Shown: positions 20,321 through 28,565 of the stretch, in pieces
Layout of the letters: each line of letters starts with the position of its first letter
Position numbering within the stretch: position 1 is the first letter of the stretch
Assembly: GCF_003339685.1 (NCBI RefSeq)
Contig: NZ_QPKI01000005.1
Location: 102,101 to 166,100, forward strand
DNA from: Halomonas sp. DQ26W
Lineage (GTDB): Bacteria > Pseudomonadota > Gammaproteobacteria > Pseudomonadales > Halomonadaceae
Reading direction: 5' to 3'
Length of the DNA stretch: 64,000 nt
Program-made: the position numbers and the translations under genes
Notes under the pieces: generated by a model
The model's database searches: none
What the model was told of the DNA's origin: nothing
Seen by the model: the letters and a program-made list of their open reading frames with translations, nothing else

Positions 20321-20619
20321 TGTCGGAACGAATTACTGCCCTGACGCTGCCCAAATGGGGCCTGTCGATGCAGGATGGCTGCATTTCCACCTGGCACGTC
20401 GAAGAGGGTGCCGAAGTGTCGCGTGGCGACGAGATCGTCGACATCGAGACCGAGAAGATCAACAACACCTTTGAAGCGCCAGCCAGCGGTGTACTGCGCC
20501 GCCGGCTCGCCAAGGAGGGCGACGAGATAAAGGTAGGCGCCCTGTTCGGCATCATTGCCGAGGCGGACGTCGGCGATGACGAGATCGATCGATTCATTGA
20601 GGCGTTCGACGCGCCCTGA
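20317..20619 (+). CDS. Free-standing lipoyl-domain protein
   Basis: 100 residues, consisting of one lipoyl/biotinyl domain and a short acidic tail. The lipoylation site is the Lys in VDIETEKINNTF (about residue 48), and the start LTLPKWGLSMQDG is typical of acetoin/pyruvate dehydrogenase E2 lipoyl domains. There is no E1/E3-binding domain and no acyltransferase domain, and neither a catalytic E2 nor an E3 (dihydrolipoyl dehydrogenase) is encoded nearby. It starts inside the last codon of the E1 beta gene and is followed by a terminator. The reductively acylated arm must be served by an E2/E3 elsewhere or by a different acceptor. Confidence 0.88.
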   Translation: MMSERITALTLPKWGLSMQDGCISTWHVEEGAEVSRGDEIVDIETEKINNTFEAPASGVLRRRLAKEGDEIKVGALFGIIAEADVGDDEIDRFIEAFDAP

Positions 20620-20658
20620 TGTCGTGGTCGACAGCGAGTCAGCTGTTTCAGACCTGAA

Positions 20659-20695
20659 CCTGCCATCGCGCCATTCCAGCTGTGGCAGGGTTTTT
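20659..20695 (+). terminator. Intrinsic terminator after the lipoyl carrier gene
   Basis: CCTGCCA (20659-20665) pairs with TGGCAGG (20683-20689), followed by G and TTTTT. The loop is long (17 bases). It probably ends or attenuates the 10.1-20.6 kb transcript before the next gene. Confidence 0.7.
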
Positions 20696-20739
20696 CCCTC
20701 TGCAGGTCTTTTCCTGCCAGCAATTAGGACACTGACGCC

Positions 20740-21474
20740 ATGGCGCAATATCTGACAGATTTTTCCGACTACCCCACCGGCGAGGCGCCGGCCGACTGGC
20801 GAGATGCCTGGATTCCCGGTGAGCATCGAATCGAGGTCCTGGAAGCGCCAGATGCCATCGGTGGCAAGCTGCTGAGGCATCAGATAAATACCAATAACCG
20901 ACGCGCCTGGGCCTGGGAGCGGGTGCCTCGGGGAGCCGCGAGCTATGAGGTGCTGACCCGCATGCGCAGCACCAGCGGCGATGCGCGGCTTGGGGTCATC
21001 GTGCGGGGCGATGGCGAAGGCGTACGTGGTACCGAGCAGGGCGTGACCTGCGAATTGTTCAAGGGCGCCAATCATGGCCTGGTGATGCACGAAGCGCCCA
21101 AGCTCGAACAACGCCAGACCCTGTTCCTTATCGTCTATAACCCGGAGGGTGAAGCCCAACGTGGCCCCGAGCGGCCCCATGGCGTGGCGCGAATCTGGGG
21201 AGAGAGCTTCTTTCCCTGGGAGCCCAACGCCTGGTGCTGGCTGCGCGTTCGCGTCGAGGCGGTTGACGGTGCGCTGCAGGTGAAGGCCAGAGCATGGCGG
21301 GACGGCGAGACAGAGCCGGACTGGTGGCACTACGACGTGGAGGATATCGAGCCGGAGCACGTGGGCGCCAACGGCTGGGTAGGGATTACCGGACAGAAAG
21401 AGTCAGGCACCCGGGAGTACGATGTTTTCTCCGTTGGCACTGAAGGGGACCAAGCACCGATGCCACTTAGGTAA
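20740..21474 (+). CDS. Unassigned soluble protein, possible lectin/glucanase-like beta-sandwich
   Basis: 244 residues, no signal peptide or membrane segment, very rich in Trp and Glu. The pattern of short beta-strands (FSDYPTGEAPADW near the start, SYEVLTRMRSTSGDARLGVIVRG, WCWLRVRVEAVDGALQVKARAW, WVGITG) resembles concanavalin A-like/LamG or DUF1080-type sandwiches, but I do not recognise the family with confidence. It lies between the E1/lipoyl genes and the sigma-54 regulator, behind the terminator at 20659, with the start supported by an upstream purine-rich stretch only weakly. Its place suggests a role in the same pathway or binding of its substrate; this is inference. Confidence 0.6.
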   Translation: MAQYLTDFSDYPTGEAPADWRDAWIPGEHRIEVLEAPDAIGGKLLRHQINTNNRRAWAWERVPRGAASYEVLTRMRSTSGDARLGVIVRGDGEGVRGTEQGVTCELFKGANHGLVMHEAPKLEQRQTLFLIVYNPEGEAQRGPERPHGVARIWGESFFPWEPNAWCWLRVRVEAVDGALQVKARAWRDGETEPDWWHYDVEDIEPEHVGANGWVGITGQKESGTREYDVFSVGTEGDQAPMPLR

Positions 21475-21613
21475 TTCGAGTATGTCGTGGGCGGATCAAT
21501 AAGACGATGATGCGATAAAAGGGATATTACAAACACATGACATGGCAAATATCTTACGTATACACCTAAACTTCATGCATGGTTAACTTCCCAAGAGCAA
21601 ACCCTTCTATGTA

Positions 21614-21630
21614 TTGTTACATAATAACAA
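21614..21630. promoter_or_regulatory. Inverted repeat upstream of the sigma-54 activator gene
   Basis: TTGTTA-CATAA-TAACAA is a perfect 6-5-6 palindrome in the 205-base gap before the regulator. A second hairpin, GGGCAG...CTGCCC (21639-21661), lies between it and the Shine-Dalgarno sequence. A repressor or autoregulatory site is possible; nothing identifies the binding protein. Confidence 0.45.
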
Positions 21631-21679
21631 AGATATTGGGCAGTCGGCTGTTGTGCTGCCCAGTGAAGAGGAGCACGCC

Positions 21680-23704
21680 ATGCTTTTCGCGGATGATAGC
21701 GAGCGGCTGTCGCTTATTTCCAGCGGCTCAACGAGCAAGCTTGCGGCACGAGGTCTGTCGCAGCAGGAACTGATCGAGCGCTCCTGGGAGCGGTGCCGTG
21801 AGGCTGGCCTGTCACCCAGCGATCAGCCCGACCTGGATTACGTCAGCCAGGTGGAGCTGCGCCAGGAGCGCGAGCGCCTCGACGTCATTCGTCGCATCGC
21901 CCGCGCCGAACTCGACCTGCTCTACGGCCAGATCGCCGGCACGCGCTTCGCCGTGGCATTGGCCAATGAAAATGGCTTGATCATGGATGCCCGGGCCGAT
22001 CAAGACTTCAAGCGCGTGGCCCGCGAGCGCAATATCCGGCTCGGTTCACTGTGGCGCGAATCGCTGCAGGGCACCAATGCGCTGGGTACCTGTGCGCTGG
22101 CCCGGCACCCGGTGCTGGTGCATGCCGGCGAGCACTATCTGGACCGCTACAAGACTCTGACCTGCGCGGCGGCGCCGGTTTTCGACCCTGCCGGGCGCAT
22201 CATCGCCATTCTCGATGCCTCATCGGACTCCTGCCCGCGGCCGCCCCACACCCTGGCACTGGTGAACTTCTCCGCCAAGACTATCGAGATGGGGTATTTC
22301 CGCGATCACTATCAAGATCAGCTGATCCTCTCCTTCCACAGCCGGCGCGAGTACCGCTATACGGTGAGTGCGGGCCTGATTGCCCTGGACACCAGTGGCC
22401 AGCTGCTGGCCGCCAACCGACAAGCCCTGTTCATCCTGGATGGTATGCAGCTTGCGGAGGGCAATCATTTCAACGACATCTTCACCACTCCCTTCGGCAC
22501 TGTAATCGACCGGGTGCTGGCCGAGGGGGAGGTCATGGTGGCGGACCATGTGGGAAGCCACTATTTTCTGACCATCGAGAATACCAACCGCCTGCAGACC
22601 ACGCATACCCTTCAGCCCCAGCCGGGGGAAGATCCATCGCCCACGCTTGGCGAGGACAACTCCGAGGTGGCTACCGCCCGCTCCGGCGTCTCCACTGCAC
22701 AAGACCCCTGCCATGGGTCTCGTTTCGTGGCCAACGATCCCCACCTGATCGAACGACTCAAATACCTCACCAATGCCGTGAAACGCTCCCTGCCAATCCT
22801 CATCACCGGGGAGACCGGCACCGGCAAGGAGGTCTTCGCCAAGCACATTCACCAGACCAGCGGACGGGCGGGAAATTTCGTGCCGGTCAACTGCGGTGCC
22901 ATTCCGGAAAACCTGGTGGAAGCGGAGCTGTTCGGCTACGTGGATGGCGCCTACACTGGCTCGCGCAAGGGTGGTGCCGACGGCCTCTTCCATCAGGCCC
23001 ACGGCGGCACCATCTTCCTGGATGAGTTGGGCGAACTGCCGCTCGCGTCCCAGGTCAAGCTGCTACGGGTACTAGACACCCGTCGCTACCGCCCGGTGGG
23101 GGGTGCCCAGGACGTCAAGGTGGATATTCAGTTGGTGGCGGCCACCAATGCCAACCTTCAGCAAGCCGTGCAGATGGGTGCCTTCCGCTCCGACCTGTTC
23201 TATCGCCTCAGCACAATCTCGATCCAGCTGCCCAACATCCGCGAGCGCTCCGACTTCGTGGACCTGGCCGAGTACATCCTCGCCAAGGTCGACCCCGGGG
23301 TGAGGCTGACCCGCTGCGGGCTGGATGAGCTGCTGCAACACGACTGGCCGGGGAATATCCGCGAGCTGCGCAACTTTCTCACCCGCATGGTCGTGCTCAA
23401 CGACGGTGAAAAAATCACCCGCAAGGAGGTCCAGGCCACCTTCGAGATGGCCGATCTGATCGGGATACCCGAACCACATCGCCAGCCACCGGCGGATCCT
23501 GCGTCGTCGCCCTCCCCGGAGCGGCCGGCTGCGGCATCCTCGACGCCGGAATCGGGTCAGTCCACGCACCTGGCCAGGCAGCGCTTGCTGGCCGAGCGGA
23601 TCCAGCGGGCCTGCGTGCAGCACCTCTACAACGTATCGAAAGTGGCGCGGGAAGTCGGAGTATCGCGCAGCACGGTCTACAAGTACCTCAAGCAAACCCG
23701 CTGA
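21680..23704 (+). CDS. Sigma-54-dependent transcriptional activator, AcoR type
   Basis: 674 residues. Order: N-terminal GAF-like sensor (about 50-190; LWRESLQGTNALGTCAL and APVFDPAGRIIAILDASS are typical of AcoR), a PAS-like stretch (about 230-310), AAA+ domain with Walker A GETGTGKE, the sigma-54 contact loop GAYTGS (the GAFTGA motif), Walker B GGTIFLDELGELP, then a C-terminal Fis-type helix-turn-helix (VAREVGVSRSTVYKYLK). There is no receiver domain, so it responds to a ligand. The ATG at 21680 has AAGAGGAG six bases before it. Two sigma-54 promoters in the cluster (8843 and 9996) are its natural targets. The stretch between PAS and AAA+ (about residues 310-350) is a low-complexity linker. 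Confidence 0.93.
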   Translation: MLFADDSERLSLISSGSTSKLAARGLSQQELIERSWERCREAGLSPSDQPDLDYVSQVELRQERERLDVIRRIARAELDLLYGQIAGTRFAVALANENGLIMDARADQDFKRVARERNIRLGSLWRESLQGTNALGTCALARHPVLVHAGEHYLDRYKTLTCAAAPVFDPAGRIIAILDASSDSCPRPPHTLALVNFSAKTIEMGYFRDHYQDQLILSFHSRREYRYTVSAGLIALDTSGQLLAANRQALFILDGMQLAEGNHFNDIFTTPFGTVIDRVLAEGEVMVADHVGSHYFLTIENTNRLQTTHTLQPQPGEDPSPTLGEDNSEVATARSGVSTAQDPCHGSRFVANDPHLIERLKYLTNAVKRSLPILITGETGTGKEVFAKHIHQTSGRAGNFVPVNCGAIPENLVEAELFGYVDGAYTGSRKGGADGLFHQAHGGTIFLDELGELPLASQVKLLRVLDTRRYRPVGGAQDVKVDIQLVAATNANLQQAVQMGAFRSDLFYRLSTISIQLPNIRERSDFVDLAEYILAKVDPGVRLTRCGLDELLQHDWPGNIRELRNFLTRMVVLNDGEKITRKEVQATFEMADLIGIPEPHRQPPADPASSPSPERPAAASSTPESGQSTHLARQRLLAERIQRACVQHLYNVSKVAREVGVSRSTVYKYLKQTR

Positions 23705-23761
23705 CCGGCTAGTCAATGCCGGCCTTTCACTACACTCGTACACAACGACAATATCGAGGTC

Positions 23762-24796
23762 ATGATGCGCTATCGACAGTTCGGTAACAGCGACCTTCAG
23801 CTATCGGAAATCTGTTTTGGTGCCATGCGATTCACCAGCACCGCCTCCCATGTCACCCTCACCGAGTCCCACGACCGTGAGCAGGAGGAAGCACAGAATC
23901 GCGAGGGACGCCGTGCACTGGAGGCGGCACTGGCCGGCGGGGTGAACTGCATCCACTCCAGCGGCGACTACGGCACCCGCTGGATGCTCAGCGACATTTT
24001 GGCCCAGCATCCGAAGCGCAAGGAGATCCACCACGTCATCAAGATGACCAGCCCGGATTACGAAGAGGGCGGGTTCGACCCCCAGGTGCTGCGCGATAGC
24101 GTGGAGGACGCACTGCGGGACCTGCACGCCGACCGCATTGCCATCGTCCAGCATCTCCAGCGTGGCCCCCATGTGCCCAAGGCGGAAGCCTATGCAGAAG
24201 CCGGGGACCAGCGACGGATCGACGCCCTTCCCGACATGGTGGGCCCGCTGCAGGAGACCTTTGAGGCGCTCAGGCAGGAGGGCAAGGTCGGGCACCTGAT
24301 CACCTTCCCCCATACCACGGGGTACGCCACAGCGGCGCTCGATACCGGCGTCTACGACGGAGTGGCCCACTTCTTCAACCTTATCGAGCCGGAGGCCCTG
24401 CCGCTGCTCGACCGACTAAAGCGCGAGGGCAAGGGCTTTCTCGCCATTCGCCCCCTGCTGCAGGGCATGCTGACCGACAAGCGCATCGACCGTAAGGGGC
24501 TGCCCGAGACTGACCTCAAGCTCCGTGCCGGCTGGGATTCCCGCTATGCGCTGCTCGAGAAGATCCGCGAGCGCATCGGCGAACCGAACGAACCCTGGAC
24601 CCGCTTCGCGCTGAAGTTTGCCCTCGCCCATGAGGCCGTGACCTCGCTGGTGGCCAGCGGCAACAGCGTCGCTCAGGTCGAGGCACTGCTGGAGGCCTGC
24701 GACGGCCAGTACCCCTCCCGCGAGCTGCTCGACAGCGTCCATGCGCTGGTCGAAGAGGTGGGTATGCCTCCCAAGGCAGACCTGTTTGGCCTATGA
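23762..24796 (+). CDS. Aldo/keto reductase family oxidoreductase
   Basis: 344 residues, TIM-barrel NADPH-dependent reductase. It begins MMRYRQFGNSDLQLSEICFGAMRF, as AKRs of the YdhF/Tas branch do. Of the catalytic tetrad, the Tyr appears in SGDYGTRW, the Lys in HHVIKMTS and the His in IVQHLQRGP. The C-terminal FALAHEAVTSLVASGNS matches the AKR cofactor-binding tail. It follows the regulator by about 57 bases and precedes glycerate kinase by 12. Reduction or oxidation of a carbonyl in the same pathway is inferred. The first of two adjacent ATGs is taken as the start. Confidence 0.82.
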   Translation: MMRYRQFGNSDLQLSEICFGAMRFTSTASHVTLTESHDREQEEAQNREGRRALEAALAGGVNCIHSSGDYGTRWMLSDILAQHPKRKEIHHVIKMTSPDYEEGGFDPQVLRDSVEDALRDLHADRIAIVQHLQRGPHVPKAEAYAEAGDQRRIDALPDMVGPLQETFEALRQEGKVGHLITFPHTTGYATAALDTGVYDGVAHFFNLIEPEALPLLDRLKREGKGFLAIRPLLQGMLTDKRIDRKGLPETDLKLRAGWDSRYALLEKIRERIGEPNEPWTRFALKFALAHEAVTSLVASGNSVAQVEALLEACDGQYPSRELLDSVHALVEEVGMPPKADLFGL

Positions 24797-24808
24797 CCCG
24801 GAGGTGGT

Positions 24809-25978
24809 ATGAGAGTTGTCCTTGCACCGGATAGTTATAAGGACGCACTGAGTGCACGCCATGCCGCTACGGCCATGGCAGCAGGGCTACGGCGTGCAAT
24901 GCCGGACGCCGAAATTGTCTCATGCCCTATGGGAGACGGTGGCGAAGGCACCCTTGACGCCCTGGTGGCCGCTACCGGCGCGCAACGCTGCGAAGCCGAT
25001 GCCCATGATGCACTAGGCAGACCCGCCAAGGCGGAATGGGGCTGGCAGGAAAGCGATCGAACGGCGTACATCGAACTCGCCGAGACGAGTGGGCTGCAAG
25101 CGCTATCCCTTGATGAACGAACGGCCCTGCATAGTACCACCATGGGAGTCGGAGAACTGATTGTCGCGGCGCTGGATGCTGGGGCGGAACGCTTGCTGCT
25201 CATGCTTGGCGGCAGCGCCACCAATGATGGTGGTGCGGGCATGCTTACGGCATTGGGCGCGCGCCTGTTGGACTCCCGAGGCCAACCTCTTCCGCCTGGT
25301 GGTGCCGCCCTGGCAGACCTCGCTTGTCTTGACCTCTCGGGCCTCGACCCGAGATTGAAAAGACTGACCGTGGAAACGGCTGTGGATGTCGATAATCCAC
25401 TGACAGGTAGTCGGGGCGCCAGCGCAGTGTTCGGCCCACAGAAAGGGGCGACGTCACAGGATGTGGAACGCCTCGATGCCGCGCTCGGGCACTTTGCCGA
25501 CCACGTAGCACAAGCCCTGGGAAAGGATTATCGCGATGTGCCCGGTGCCGGCGCCGCTGGTGGCATGGGGTTCGCCGCCCGCGCACTTCTCAACGCCAGC
25601 CTGCGCCCAGGTATAGAACTGGTGATGGAGCAGGTCGACTTCGAAGAACTCCTGGACAAAGCTGATCTCGTCATTACCGGCGAGGGTCGACTCGATGGCC
25701 AGAGCCTCGCTGGCAAGACACCCATCGGCATCGCTCGAGCGGCCAAGCGCCACCATGTTCCGGTCGTGATTCTTGCCGGCTGTTTGGATGGTGGCTGGAA
25801 GGACAGCTATGCAGAAGGCGTCACCGCCGCCTTTCCCCTTAGCAGCAGACCCATGGAACTCGAAGCCGCACTAAGCGAATGTCCCGAATTGCTTGCCGAC
25901 CGAGCAGAGGCGGTGATCAGACTCTTTTCGGCTTCACCGTCGCGAAGCCGAAAAATATCGACAGGAGGAGCATCATGA
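24809..25978 (+). CDS. glxK: Glycerate kinase (GlxK/GarK family)
   Basis: 389 residues, the size of class I glycerate kinases, which phosphorylate D-glycerate to 2-phosphoglycerate. The N-terminal APDSYKDALSA is the family signature, MGDGGEGTLDAL follows near residue 45, and the glycine-rich LMLGGSATNDGGAGML and GAGAAGGMGFAARA loops are intact. ITGEGRLDGQSLAGKTPIGI is the C-terminal conserved stretch. GGAGGT precedes the ATG. Its stop overlaps the ATG of a small membrane protein gene. With the hydroxypyruvate reductase-like enzyme at 8921 it suggests that glycerate is an exit point of the pathway. Confidence 0.9.
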   Translation: MRVVLAPDSYKDALSARHAATAMAAGLRRAMPDAEIVSCPMGDGGEGTLDALVAATGAQRCEADAHDALGRPAKAEWGWQESDRTAYIELAETSGLQALSLDERTALHSTTMGVGELIVAALDAGAERLLLMLGGSATNDGGAGMLTALGARLLDSRGQPLPPGGAALADLACLDLSGLDPRLKRLTVETAVDVDNPLTGSRGASAVFGPQKGATSQDVERLDAALGHFADHVAQALGKDYRDVPGAGAAGGMGFAARALLNASLRPGIELVMEQVDFEELLDKADLVITGEGRLDGQSLAGKTPIGIARAAKRHHVPVVILAGCLDGGWKDSYAEGVTAAFPLSSRPMELEAALSECPELLADRAEAVIRLFSASPSRSRKISTGGAS

Positions 25979-26145
25979 TCTGGTTGATTACACTTTCAGC
26001 TATTTTCAGTTATATCGCGATCACTCAGGCAATCAAGCGCCAACGTACCGGCCGTAACTGGTTTCACTGGGCATTCTGTTCGGTTTTTGCCACCAGCGGA
26101 CTGCTGTTTTCCCTTGCCACATTGCTTCCCTATATGGCGAGCTGA
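25975..26145 (+). CDS. Small membrane protein, 56 residues
   Basis: A 56-residue protein with two hydrophobic segments (residues 2-18 and about 32-53) and a basic connecting loop (KRQRTGRNWFHW). AGGAGGAG stands close before the ATG, and the ATGA overlap with the glycerate kinase stop makes translation coupling very likely. A longer in-frame extension to 25879 would read through the kinase gene and is not used. No family recognised. Downstream lies a convergent exporter gene 67 bases away. Confidence 0.7.
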   Translation: MIWLITLSAIFSYIAITQAIKRQRTGRNWFHWAFCSVFATSGLLFSLATLLPYMAS

Positions 26146-26211
26146 ACCATATAGCCTGGGCTCTGCCAGGAAACCGGCTGCGGTCGCCTGCTCTGCAGAC
26201 CAAGCCGAGCA

Positions 26212-27144
26212 TTATTGGGTACGTGACACACTCAGCAGCACGATGCCGCCCAGCACAATACCACCACCGATCAACTGCACGCCGGAAAGCATCTGCCCCA
26301 GCACCAGGTAGCCCAGCACCAGCGAGGCAACCGGTTCGACGTTCATGACCGGGGCGTTACGGGCCATCTCCAACCGCGGCACGCTGATGAAGAGTACCGA
26401 AAACGCCACGCTGTAAAGCACGGCCAGTGCCACCAGCCCCACCCAGCCGGTCGTGCTCGCCGGCAGCGCCATGCCGCCGGGTACCAGGTCGATTGCACCA
26501 GCCATCAGCATAGCGACAAGCACCGTCAGCATGGTGAGCAGGCTGCGCAAGGTGCTGCCCACCTCGGCAAGGCGATGCTCGGTGAGCCACAACGCAAAAG
26601 AAAAGGCGGTTGCGGCGCCGAGACCGAAAGCCACGCCGGCCAGCCACTCTTCTCCCAGGGCCTGGGGTGAAGCCACCAGGCCAGGCACATCGAGCACCAC
26701 CACCAGTCCTGCCAGTATCACGGCCATGATCAATGCCGCCCACAGCGTGGGACGCAGCCCTCCCAGCACCCAGGTCAGCAGTGCCAGCTGAATGGGGAAG
26801 GTGTTCATCAGCAGCAACGCCACCACAACCGGTATGCGAGCCACCGACGAGTAGAGGCACAGGCTCTGTACCGCCACCATCAGCCCCGCCAGCAGCTGCC
26901 AGCGCCTTGCCCCCGCAGGCAGAGCCAGGCGCTTGCCCTGGGCAAGGAACAACACCAGGAGCACGGCAAGCGCAACGCTGGAGCGGACGAGCACGGCCAG
27001 CAACAGCCCGGTACCCTCATCGAAGGCCAGCCGGGCGGCCACATGATTGCCGGCAAACAGTGTGGCGACACCGGCCAGAAGCAAGACGGCAACATGACGG
27101 GGCAACAAATCGGGTACGGCCAGCGTCGAGGACGGTGTCGCCAT
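26212..27144 (-). CDS. EamA/DMT-family transporter
   Basis: 310-residue inner-membrane protein with two EamA repeats and about ten hydrophobic segments (first near residue 15, last ending before a short VSRTQ tail). Typical motifs are [20 protein letters not shown] in helix 1 and, in the second repeat, [31 protein letters not shown]. Drug/metabolite exporters of this type move amino acids or small metabolites out of the cell; no substrate is indicated. It is convergent with the glycerate kinase block and divergent from ackA. The ATG at 27144 has CAGGA some ten bases upstream. Confidence 0.85.
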   Translation of the reverse strand: MATPSSTLAVPDLLPRHVAVLLLAGVATLFAGNHVAARLAFDEGTGLLLAVLVRSSVALAVLLVLFLAQGKRLALPAGARRWQLLAGLMVAVQSLCLYSSVARIPVVVALLLMNTFPIQLALLTWVLGGLRPTLWAALIMAVILAGLVVVLDVPGLVASPQALGEEWLAGVAFGLGAATAFSFALWLTEHRLAEVGSTLRSLLTMLTVLVAMLMAGAIDLVPGGMALPASTTGWVGLVALAVLYSVAFSVLFISVPRLEMARNAPVMNVEPVASLVLGYLVLGQMLSGVQLIGGGIVLGGIVLLSVSRTQ

Positions 27145-27380
27145 CGAGGTTTTTCCTGAGGTTAAAGAAGCAGGTTCAGCAAGCCAGCGTTTTTAAGCTG
27201 GAGCTCATTCGACTCTGGCTGCGCTTGATGCAGACACGCTCGATGAAGCAACATTACATAAAGACACGCCGATTTTGCCCCAGTCAATGGAGAAATGGAA
27301 AGATAGCCTGCAAAGGAGCACGTGATAGACTAAGGTCTAGCACCTACGCCACCCCCCTATCCACTTCCAACGGAGAGCCG

Positions 27381-28565
27381 ATGAAGTCTTCGGTACTGGT
27401 CATCAACTGTGGTTCATCCTCGATCAAGTACGCCCTGGTGCCTGGTGCCGAGGGCCAGCCGCGTCTCGCCGGCGTTGCTGAGCGGGTGGGGAGCAGCGAC
27501 GCCTTCCTGAAAGGCATTGACAGCCGCGGCGAGCACTTCGAAGAGATCCTTCCCGGTGCCGATCATACTCGGGCGCTCGAAGCCATTTTCGAGCACCTGG
27601 AGGGCCGCCGACCTGATGTCGTCGGCCACCGCATCGTCCACGGTGGCGAGCACTTCACACGGGCTGCGCTGATCAACGACGACGTGGTTACCGCCATCGA
27701 TCAAACCGCCGCCCTGGCCCCGTTGCACAATTCCGCCAATCTGGAGGGTATCGCGGCCACGCGCGCGTTGTTTCCCGACCTTCCTCAGGTGGCCGTATTC
27801 GATACCGCCTTTCATCAGTCCATGCCACCACGCGCCTTTCGCTACGCCCTGCCGGAAGCGCTCTACCGCGACCATGGCATACGCCGCTACGGCTTCCATG
27901 GCACCAGTCACGCCTTCGTCAGCGCACGTGCCGATGCCCTGAGCGGCATCGCGGGGGGCTGGCTGACGGCGCATCTGGGCAATGGCTGCTCCACTTGCGC
28001 CGTCTGGGAGGGTCGCAGCCTTGACACCAGCATGGGCTTGACTCCCCTGGAGGGGCTGACGATGGGCACCCGCAGTGGCGATGTAGACCCCGGTTTGCAC
28101 GCACACCTGGCACGTCAACTCGGCTGGAGCCTGCAACGGATCGATGAGGTCCTCAACCGTGGCAGCGGCCTGCTGGGGCTCTCCGGACTGACCAACGACA
28201 TGCGCGAACTGGAGGCCGCTGCCCAGGCGGGGCACGAGAATGCCCGGCTATCCATCGAAGTGTTCTGCTATCGCATTGCCAAGTCCCTTGCCGCACTCTC
28301 CTGCGCCCTGCCCCGCCTCGACGGTATCGTCTTTACCGGCGGCATCGGCGAGAACTCGGCGCTGGTACGTGAAAATGTAATCGGCCACCTGCCCCACTTC
28401 GGCCTGGTCCTGGATCGCAACGCCAACACCGAGACGGTGCGCGGACGCGAGGGACGCATCGATAGCGGACACTTGGCGGCACCGCGTCTCTGGGTCATCC
28501 CCACCGATGAAGAGGGCCGCATTGCCGCGGAAACCCGCCAGCTACTGGACGAGACCACCCCATGA
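27381..28565 (+). CDS. ackA: Acetate kinase AckA
   Basis: 394 residues, close to the usual 400. The ASKHA-fold motifs are complete: [13 protein letters not shown] at the N-terminus, [12 protein letters not shown], the nucleotide loop [40 protein letters not shown] and FTGGIGENS. It interconverts acetate + ATP and acetyl phosphate. The ATG at 27381 was chosen since the long upstream frame is non-homologous and antisense to the exporter; CGGAGAG lies six bases upstream. It overlaps pta by ATGA, giving the common acetate switch operon. It may recycle acyl units generated by the neighbouring E1 operon (inference). Confidence 0.96.
   Translation: MKSSVLVINCGSSSIKYALVPGAEGQPRLAGVAERVGSSDAFLKGIDSRGEHFEEILPGADHTRALEAIFEHLEGRRPDVVGHRIVHGGEHFTRAALINDDVVTAIDQTAALAPLHNSANLEGIAATRALFPDLPQVAVFDTAFHQSMPPRAFRYALPEALYRDHGIRRYGFHGTSHAFVSARADALSGIAGGWLTAHLGNGCSTCAVWEGRSLDTSMGLTPLEGLTMGTRSGDVDPGLHAHLARQLGWSLQRIDEVLNRGSGLLGLSGLTNDMRELEAAAQAGHENARLSIEVFCYRIAKSLAALSCALPRLDGIVFTGGIGENSALVRENVIGHLPHFGLVLDRNANTETVRGREGRIDSGHLAAPRLWVIPTDEEGRIAAETRQLLDETTP

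Noticed and set aside
20682..20698. Sigma-54-like TGGCAGG-GTTT-TTCC before the unassigned 20740 gene
   Set aside because: Lacks the invariant GC at -12 and forms the right arm and T-run of a terminator stem.
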